From Haloarculaceae archaeon (GTDB taxonomy: Archaea; Halobacteriota; Halobacteria; Halobacteriales; Haloarculaceae), in assembly GCA_028274885.1 (NCBI GenBank), contig JAQCMX010000131.1:1-9301 (forward strand): a stretch of 9,301 nucleotides of DNA. The letters are read 5' to 3'. Each line of letters opens with the position of its first letter. Within the stretch, counting starts at the first letter, position 1. The notes beneath the pieces are model-generated. The model saw nothing but the letters and a program-made list of their open reading frames with translations. It was not told where the DNA came from and searched no databases. This document shows positions 4,231 to 9,301 of the stretch, piece by piece. Made by a program: the position numbers and the translations under genes.

Positions 4231-6330
4231 TCACTGCTGGGAATCGATAGCCGATTTTGCGTCCTGGAGGTGTCCGACGGTCACGGTCACTTCGTCGGCC
4301 CCCCTCTCGATTTCGGTCGGGTCGATCCCCTCGGCTACGTCCCGGATCGCGCGCATCGACGCCTCGCGGACCAGCGCCTCCAGTTGCGCACCCGAGTAAC
4401 CTCCGGTCTCGGTAGCGATCTGGTCGAGATTCACCTCCTCGGCCAGGGGCGTCTCTTGCATGTGAACCTCGAGAATCGCACGCCGGGCAGTTTCCTCCGG
4501 CATCGGGACCTCGATATGCCGTTCTAGCCTGCCAGGACGTAGCAAGGCGGGATCGATCGTCCCCCGACGGTTCGTCGCCGCGAGCACGAGCAGATTGGGG
4601 TGGTCCTGTGCCCGATCCAGCTCGGTGAGCAACTGCGAGACAACGCGTTCGGTGACCTCGTTTGCCTGTCCGCGCTGGCTCGCGATCGCATCGAGTTCGT
4701 CGAGAAAGACGATCGCAGGGGCGGTCTGGCGCGCCCGATCGAACAGCTCTCGGAGCGCCTTCTCGCTTTCACCGACGTATCTGTCGAGTATCTCTGGCCC
4801 GTTTACCCGCATGAAGTTGACGCCACTTTCCCCGGCGATCGCCTCGGCCAGCAGCGTTTTTCCGGTTCCGGGCGGGCCGTACAACAGTACCCCCGACGGC
4901 GGATCCGTTGCCGCCGCGTCAAACAGCGGGCCATACGTGAGCGGCCATTCGACCGCCTCACGCAGGCGCCGCTTCGTTTCTTCCAGCCCACCGACGTCCG
5001 CAAAGGTGGCCGTCGGTGACTCGGCGACGTATTCACGCATCGCCGACGGTTCGATGCCCATCAGTGCCCGCTCGAAATCCCCGGCCATGACGGTTGGTTC
5101 CTCGCCGTCCATGCTCTGTAACGCAGCCATCCCGGCCTCCCTGACCAGCGTCTCGATGTCGGCCCCGACGAACCCGTGGGTGCGGCTGGCAAGCGCGTCG
5201 AGGTCTACCTCCTCGGCCAGGGGCATGTCGCGGGTGTGGACCGCCAGAATCTCGCGCCGACCCGCCTCACCGGGCACGCCGATCTCGATCTCCCGGTCGA
5301 ACCGACCGCCGCGTCGGAGCGCCTGATCGATCGCCTCCACCCGATTGGTCGCCCCGATAACAATGACCTCCTCGCGCTTTTCCAGCCCGTCAAGCAGGGT
5401 AAGCAACTGTGCAACGACGCGGTTTTCCATGTCGGCCTCGTCGCCGCGCGACCCGGCGATCGAGTCGATCTCGTCGATGAACAGAATCGAGGGTGCCCGT
5501 TCGGAGGCGGTCTCGAAGGCCTTGCGGAGTCGTTCCTCCGATTCACCCTTGTACTTCGAGACGATTTCCGGCCCAGAGATCGTATCGAAGTAGGCATCAA
5601 CCTCGTGTGCGACCGCCCGCGCGATCAGCGTCTTGCCGGTTCCGGGCGGCCCATACAACAGTACACCCTTCGGTGGGTCGATCCCAAGTCGGGTAAACAG
5701 TTCTGGCTCCGACAGCGGGAGTTCGATCATCTCCCGCACGAGATCGAGTTCCTCGTCTAAGCCCCCGATGTCCTCGTATGCGACCCCTCCGGATGACCGA
5801 TGGTCCTCGGCGTGTGTCTGTTCCCCGGCCTCCTGGACCGCGGCAACCTCGGGATCGACGGTGATTGTCGTCGATTCTGTGATCCGGACTGATCCGGTCG
5901 GTTTGGTCTGGGTGACGATGTAGGGACCATGTCCCTCGATCGTAATGCGCTTGCCCGTTCGGACGAGCCTGTCGACGAGTTGCCGCCTGATCGCCTCCTC
6001 TGTGGGCGTCTCGTCTGCGTGTTCGTCGCCCGGCTGAATTGTGATCGATCCGGCGTCCTCAACCGAGGCCTTCCTGATTGTGACGGTCTCCCCGATGTTC
6101 GCGCCGACCGTCGCGCGCGTATCGGCGTCGATTCGGACGATATCCCCCTCGTGGTCACCTGGCCAGACTTTTGCCACCGTGAGTCGCTCCCCCTCGACGA
6201 TGATCGGGTCGCCACTCAGGATGCCCAGTGCCTGCTGGATACCACTCGGGACTCGGGCGATTCCGCGACCTGCATCGCGTTTGCGTGCCCCCTCGACGCG
6301 AACTCTCGCCGTTCCGTCGCCACGACTCAT
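4231..6330 (-). CDS. Cdc48/VAT-type AAA+ ATPase with two AAA domains
   Basis: This 699-residue protein matches archaeal Cdc48 (VAT), a hexameric unfoldase that threads proteins through its pore and supplies proteases such as the proteasome. The N-terminal double-psi barrel region covers about residues 7-90 (GRGIARVP, then GD.I.V..) and a second N subdomain runs to about 160. AAA domain 1 has Walker A GPPGTGKT 227-234, Walker B ILFIDEID 282-289, sensor GATNR 326-330 and the arginine-finger region GGRFDRE 341-347. AAA domain 2 has Walker A GPPGTGKT 485-492, Walker B VFLDELD 541-547, sensor AATNR 584-588 and PGRLERH 599-605. Pore loops are KYKG (259-262) and RYVG (517-520). All catalytic residues are present. 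It ends at SAIDSQQ and seems shorter than the usual 740-760 residues of the main haloarchaeal Cdc48, so it may be a paralogue. The start MSRGDG (6330) is preferred over an upstream in-frame ATG because a TATA-like box lies 27 nt upstream of it. Confidence 0.93.
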   Translation of the reverse strand: MSRGDGTARVRVEGARKRDAGRGIARVPSGIQQALGILSGDPIIVEGERLTVAKVWPGDHEGDIVRIDADTRATVGANIGETVTIRKASVEDAGSITIQPGDEHADETPTEEAIRRQLVDRLVRTGKRITIEGHGPYIVTQTKPTGSVRITESTTITVDPEVAAVQEAGEQTHAEDHRSSGGVAYEDIGGLDEELDLVREMIELPLSEPELFTRLGIDPPKGVLLYGPPGTGKTLIARAVAHEVDAYFDTISGPEIVSKYKGESEERLRKAFETASERAPSILFIDEIDSIAGSRGDEADMENRVVAQLLTLLDGLEKREEVIVIGATNRVEAIDQALRRGGRFDREIEIGVPGEAGRREILAVHTRDMPLAEEVDLDALASRTHGFVGADIETLVREAGMAALQSMDGEEPTVMAGDFERALMGIEPSAMREYVAESPTATFADVGGLEETKRRLREAVEWPLTYGPLFDAAATDPPSGVLLYGPPGTGKTLLAEAIAGESGVNFMRVNGPEILDRYVGESEKALRELFDRARQTAPAIVFLDELDAIASQRGQANEVTERVVSQLLTELDRAQDHPNLLVLAATNRRGTIDPALLRPGRLERHIEVPMPEETARRAILEVHMQETPLAEEVNLDQIATETGGYSGAQLEALVREASMRAIRDVAEGIDPTEIERGADEVTVTVGHLQDAKSAIDSQQ

Positions 6331-6353
6331 AGAACAGTGTAGGGCCTGCGGAA

Positions 6354-6360
6354 GTTTAAG
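6354..6360 (-). promoter_or_regulatory. TATA-like box of the cdc48 gene
   Basis: On the minus strand CTTAAAC is centred about 27 nt upstream of the ATG at 6330. No Shine-Dalgarno is seen before that ATG, so the transcript is probably leaderless. This position also supports the shorter start over the upstream in-frame ATG. Confidence 0.5.
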
Positions 6361-6383
6361 CCCTGTCTGCACGGGAAAAACAG

Positions 6384-6389
6384 ATAAAC
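6384..6389 (+). promoter_or_regulatory. TATA-like box of the small zinc-finger gene
   Basis: ATAAAC follows an A-rich run and is centred about 27 nt upstream of the ATG at 6413, fitting a leaderless start. It lies within 30 nt of the opposing cdc48 box, so the two divergent promoters share an 82-nt space and could be co-regulated. Confidence 0.5.
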
Positions 6390-6412
6390 CCTCGGCATAC
6401 AGACAACCATAT

Positions 6413-6547
6413 ATGGTTTCAGAGACCACGCGTGACGGGATGACGTGGTACGAGTGCAACGAATGTGGCCTGCTTTTCGATACCGAAGGGGACGCGCACC
6501 AGCACGAACAGAACTGCGATTCCGAGGACCCCTCATATATCCAATAG
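6413..6547 (+). CDS. Small C2HC zinc-finger protein (44 aa, DUF7128-like)
   Basis: ATG 6413-6415 to TAG 6545-6547 encodes 44 residues. The motif W-Y-E-C15-x2-C18-G-L-L-F is followed by H29/H31 and C35, giving a likely C2HC zinc knuckle, and the protein ends in EDPSYIQ. The overall pattern WY.C..CG..F...D...HE..CD.EDPSYIQ resembles, from memory, a conserved family of tiny haloarchaeal zinc-finger proteins (DUF7128). Zinc binding is inferred. No function is known to me; small archaeal zinc-finger proteins often act in regulation or protein-protein contact. It is transcribed divergently from cdc48 and followed 63 nt later by hisD, which has its own promoter-like element, so it is probably a single-gene unit. 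Confidence 0.8.
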   Translation: MVSETTRDGMTWYECNECGLLFDTEGDAHQHEQNCDSEDPSYIQ

Positions 6548-6555
6548 TTAAAAAA
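6548..6555 (+). promoter_or_regulatory. Likely TATA box for hisD
   Basis: TTAAAAAA directly follows the stop codon of the zinc-finger gene. Transcription would be expected to begin near 6578, which is 6 nt before an in-frame ATG at 6584 or 33 nt before the preferred hisD ATG at 6611. Confidence 0.45.
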
Positions 6556-6610
6556 TCTGGGGTCTCACGACAGCGACAGACAGTTGATGATCCACGCCGG
6601 AAACCGTGAT

Positions 6611-7882
6611 ATGAAGAGACGAACGATTGCTGATCTCGACCCCGACCAACGGCGTGGGATCTTCGATCGCGGGAGCGGGATTGAGGCGGTGCGCGAGGAT
6701 GTCGCAGAGATCGTCGAACAGGTTCGCACGGAAGGTGACGTGGCGTTGCGGGAGTTCAGCTCCGAGTTCGATGACGTAAACGTCGGAAACATCGACATCA
6801 CCGGCCAGGCCGAACGGGCGATCGACGCCGTCGACGAGGAGGTACTGGATGCAATCGAGACTGCCGCGGAGCATATCCGGTGTTTTCACGAACGACAGCG
6901 GCCGGACGACTGGCGCGAGACCCTCGATGGACGTGAACTCGGCCAGCGGTATCGTCCCCTCGAAACCGCCGGCGTCTACGCACCCGGTGGCACCGCTGCA
7001 TACCCCTCGAGCGCGCTGATGGGGGTCATCCCAGCAAAGGTTGCGGGTGTCGAACACGTCGCGGTCACGACCCCGCCTGCCGACAGCATCTCTCCTGGGA
7101 CGCTGGCCGCGATCCACGTTGCGGGCGCCGACGCGGTCTACCAGGTCGGTGGTGCACAGGCCATTGCCGCACTCGCCTACGGAACTGAGACGGTCCAGGC
7201 CTGTGATGTCGTCGTCGGTCCGGGCAATCGGTGGGTCACTGCCGCGAAAGCGATCGTCCGTGGGGACGTCGCTATCGACTTTCTCGCCGGCCCCAGCGAA
7301 CTGCTCGTCGTCGCAGACGAGACGGCGGAGCCGGAACTGATCGCTGCGGATATGCTCGCACAAGCCGAACACGATACTGACGCTGCAGTGGCCGCCGTCA
7401 CCGACGACCCGGATCTGGCAACGGCTATCTGCTCGGCTGTCGACGAACAGGCCAGCGGCTGTGCGCGCGAGGAGATCATCCGTGCGGCACTCGAAAACGA
7501 GGCAAGCGGTGTCTTTTGTGCTCGCTCGATGAGCGAGGCGACGCTGTTTGCCGAGGAGTACGCGGCCGAGCACCTCTCGATTGTCGCCGCAGACGACGAG
7601 GCATTGCTCGACCGCATCGACAGTGCTGGCTCTGTGTTTCTTGGCCGGTACAGTCCAGTCGCTGCAGGGGATTACGCGAGTGGACCAAACCACATCCTTC
7701 CGACCGGCGGGGGCGCAAAGCGGGTCGGTGGTCTGTCCGTGGCTACGTTTCTCCGTTCGAGTACGACCCAGCGTCTCACCAGGGACTCTCTAAGTGATCT
7801 CAGATCGGCCATAACCACACTCGCACGCACCGAAGGCCTCGATGCACACGCCAGAAGCGTCGAGAGACGGTTCGAGGACTGA
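6611..7882 (+). CDS. hisD: Histidinol dehydrogenase
   Basis: HisD oxidises L-histidinol to L-histidinal and then to histidine using two NAD+, the last two steps of histidine biosynthesis, in the cytosol. The 423-residue product has the normal family length. Visible family features are the NAD-binding YAPGG segment (123-127), GPGNRWVTAAK (203-213), the zinc ligands Gln251 and His254 in AQAEHD, Asp354 in GDYASGPNH and His413 in DAHARS, and the catalytic pair Glu320-His321 in AAEHLSI. All expected metal and catalytic residues are present, so the enzyme should be active. The start MKRRTIADLDP at 6611 fits the family N-terminus; an in-frame ATG at 6584 would add nine residues (MMIHAGNRD) and cannot be excluded, because the upstream TATA-like box would place transcription just before it. 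No other his gene lies in the window. Confidence 0.95.
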   Translation: MKRRTIADLDPDQRRGIFDRGSGIEAVREDVAEIVEQVRTEGDVALREFSSEFDDVNVGNIDITGQAERAIDAVDEEVLDAIETAAEHIRCFHERQRPDDWRETLDGRELGQRYRPLETAGVYAPGGTAAYPSSALMGVIPAKVAGVEHVAVTTPPADSISPGTLAAIHVAGADAVYQVGGAQAIAALAYGTETVQACDVVVGPGNRWVTAAKAIVRGDVAIDFLAGPSELLVVADETAEPELIAADMLAQAEHDTDAAVAAVTDDPDLATAICSAVDEQASGCAREEIIRAALENEASGVFCARSMSEATLFAEEYAAEHLSIVAADDEALLDRIDSAGSVFLGRYSPVAAGDYASGPNHILPTGGGAKRVGGLSVATFLRSSTTQRLTRDSLSDLRSAITTLARTEGLDAHARSVERRFED

Positions 7883-7889
7883 CCGAAGG

Positions 7890-7894
7890 TATTA
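7890..7894 (+). promoter_or_regulatory. Possible TATA-like box of the lipoprotein gene
   Basis: TATTA within GGTATTACC, preceded by CGAA, is centred about 27 nt upstream of the ATG at 7920. No Shine-Dalgarno precedes that ATG. The gene may have its own leaderless transcript although hisD ends only 37 nt upstream. The match is weak. Confidence 0.3.
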
Positions 7895-7919
7895 CCGCCC
7901 GCCCAGATAACGTGCTGAC

Positions 7920-8945
7920 ATGGAGAGGCAGGCCATATCGAGGCGGGATCTTTTCCGGTCCGGGGGCGCACTCGCTGTTGCGGGTGCGACGGGTGGGCTG
8001 AGTGGCTGTCTTGGCTTTCTCGACTCCGAGGAGGAGGTCGATCCGGGGAGGTTCGTACACGTCCCATTTGGAACCGCGGTCGCGTTGCACACCGACGTCG
8101 AGTCGATTCTCGAAGACGATCCATTACGCGAGGGGCTCAATCGGACACTCCCTGCCGAACTGGGGCCGTATAGCGAGAGCGGGTCGGTCGAAGCGTTGCT
8201 GGACGAGTTCCAGGCCGAGACGGGGCTTGACGGGCGGGGGGTGTCCGAGCTACTCAGTTTCGGGGGGCTGGCCCTCGATGACGCGGCGACGATCATCTGG
8301 GCCGACTGGGACGTTACCGATCTGACCGACCTGCTGCAACGGGAAATCCAACTCGAGGAGACAACCCACCGGAATCGGACCGTCTACAGGTCAGCTTCGT
8401 CGTGGACGTCCGAACTCGCTGACGGTGTCTTCGTGGTCGGGGCCCCATCGACCGCCCGCGCCACGATCGATCTGTGGGCCGACAGCGGTGACCCCGCATC
8501 CCAGGATCTGCAGGACGCATATCTCTCGAGTTCGCCAGGATACATGCGATTCGGTCTGGAGATCCCACCATCGGTCGTCGAGGCCATCCCCGGGGGCTCT
8601 GTCAACGAGCCACTGATCGAAGACATCAAATACGGATACGGGGGCCTCTACAGGGACGGCACCGAACGGATCGGCGAACTCACGTTCCAGGCAAACGACT
8701 CCTCGACCGCAGAGACCCTCGAAAGTGCCCTCTTTACGATCGTGTCCATCCTTCGACAGGAAGACGCCGACATCGACATTCCACGTGCTATCGATGCGAT
8801 CCTCGACGCCGGGATCGATGATGTGACCGTGAGCCGGGACGGTAACACCGCCACCTTGGCCTACCGCAACGAGGCGTCGGATCTCGGACCGGTGATGGTC
8901 GAACTTGTCGACGAACTCCTGGGGCTACTAAACGTCACGATCTGA
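7920..8945 (+). CDS. Tat-exported lipoprotein of unknown function (DUF3352-like architecture)
   Basis: The 341-residue protein begins with a twin-arginine signal (SRRDLF, residues 7-12), a short hydrophobic stretch, and a lipobox LSGC whose Cys30 would be lipidated, so the mature protein is likely anchored on the outer face of the membrane. The rest is acidic and soluble in appearance, with no further membrane segment. Its pattern (an early P-x-G-x-A-V-A-L-H-T-D-V strand, a middle GVFVVGAPSTARATIDLW segment, and a later DDVTVSRDGNTATLAY) resembles haloarchaeal secreted proteins with DUF3352-like repeated alpha/beta modules. That comparison is from memory and no catalytic motif is seen. The start is fixed by the Tat signal. 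It lies 37 nt after hisD, but the genes share no obvious function. Confidence 0.8.
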   Translation: MERQAISRRDLFRSGGALAVAGATGGLSGCLGFLDSEEEVDPGRFVHVPFGTAVALHTDVESILEDDPLREGLNRTLPAELGPYSESGSVEALLDEFQAETGLDGRGVSELLSFGGLALDDAATIIWADWDVTDLTDLLQREIQLEETTHRNRTVYRSASSWTSELADGVFVVGAPSTARATIDLWADSGDPASQDLQDAYLSSSPGYMRFGLEIPPSVVEAIPGGSVNEPLIEDIKYGYGGLYRDGTERIGELTFQANDSSTAETLESALFTIVSILRQEDADIDIPRAIDAILDAGIDDVTVSRDGNTATLAYRNEASDLGPVMVELVDELLGLLNVTI

Positions 8946-9015
8946 GCGGTCTCTCCTGTGGTACCGCTGTTTCGTACCCCGAACGGAGCCGTCTCCGGTG
9001 GAAAGACCCGAACTG

Positions 9016-9021
9016 TTAACA
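9016..9021 (+). promoter_or_regulatory. TATA-like box of the Fe-S carrier gene
   Basis: TTAACA within GTTAACAAGG is centred about 27 nt upstream of the ATG at 9045, fitting a leaderless start. A competing ATG at 9038 is in another frame that gives a basic, motif-free peptide. Confidence 0.45.
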
Positions 9022-9044
9022 AGGCCGCAACGTTAGGATGGCGT

Positions 9045-9301
9045 ATGAGCACAACCGAGGAGACGCCACAGAGCACGACTATCTCCGTAACACAGACCGC
9101 TGCGGACGAAGCGGTACAGCTTCTCGAAGGCGAGGGACTGGATACCGATATCGCCGGTCTTCGTCTGTTCGTCCAACAGGGTGGCTGTGCTGGTCTCTCG
9201 TATGGAATGCGTTTCGACCACGAGCCGGAAGATGACGACACCGTGTTCGAACACCATGGCCTGCGCGTGTTTGTCGATCCATCGAGTATGAACTACATCG
9301 A
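9045..9301 (+). CDS. A-type iron-sulfur cluster carrier (HesB/IscA/ErpA family), N-terminal part
   Basis: The frame starts at ATG 9045 and is still open at the window end, giving 85 complete codons of a protein that usually has about 110-120. After a short acidic lead, ISVTQTAADEAVQLL matches the family start, then LRLFVQQGGCAGLSYGMRF carries the first conserved cysteine (Cys48), and VFVDPSSMNYI matches the segment before the final C-G-C pair, which lies outside the window. Such proteins accept Fe-S clusters from the assembly scaffold and pass them to target proteins in the cytosol. The exact member (IscA, ErpA or SufA type) cannot be decided without the C-terminus and neighbours. Confidence 0.88.
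   Translation, partial: MSTTEETPQSTTISVTQTAADEAVQLLEGEGLDTDIAGLRLFVQQGGCAGLSYGMRFDHEPEDDDTVFEHHGLRVFVDPSSMNYI

Noticed and set aside
3916..4527. Plus-strand 203-codon frame across the gap and the end of cdc48
   Set aside because: Proline- and arginine-rich, without motifs, and its second half is antisense to the second AAA domain of cdc48.
4860..5665. Near-identical DNA segments at about 4860-4890 and 5638-5665
   Set aside because: They encode the Walker A regions of the two AAA domains of cdc48 and reflect the ancient domain duplication, not a mobile repeat.

Overview
The window looks like a chromosomal segment of a halophilic archaeon (class Halobacteria). The proteins are strongly acidic, codons favour G or C in third position, and there is a Tat-exported lipoprotein with an RR motif directly before a lipobox. 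Several genes have a TATA-like box centred about 27 nt upstream of the ATG and no Shine-Dalgarno, which is the leaderless layout common in haloarchaea. There is a two-AAA-domain Cdc48, an archaeal presenilin-type protease and a haloarchaeal-type tyrosine recombinase tail.

Layout, left to right. 1-126 is the last 42 codons of a tyrosine recombinase, probably the edge of an integrated element. 127-507 has no convincing gene; its first part is AT-rich (39% GC by hand count over 181-300). A 51-aa haloarchaeal small protein (508-663, minus) is followed by about 470 nt without a gene but packed with consecutive inverted repeats (764-1101). This is the best candidate for an undescribed structured RNA or regulatory element here. 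Next come an ornithine cyclodeaminase/mu-crystallin family enzyme (1135-2130, plus) and a small uncertain acidic ORF (2154-2453, plus).

Two minus-strand genes form a possible protein quality-control pair: an A22 (presenilin/signal peptide peptidase type) intramembrane aspartyl protease (2494-3729) and a Cdc48/VAT-type AAA+ unfoldase (4231-6330). A second gene-free, inverted-repeat-rich gap of 501 nt separates them. A very short divergent promoter region (6331-6412) separates cdc48 from a 44-residue zinc-finger protein (6413-6547, plus). Then come hisD (6611-7882, plus; last two steps of histidine synthesis), a Tat lipoprotein of unknown function (7920-8945, plus), and the start of an A-type Fe-S carrier of the HesB/IscA/ErpA family (9045 to the window end, plus).

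The plus-strand genes on the right each appear to have their own promoter rather than forming one operon. No CRISPR array, tRNA, rRNA or complete insertion sequence is visible. All family assignments come from reading motifs; no database search was run.
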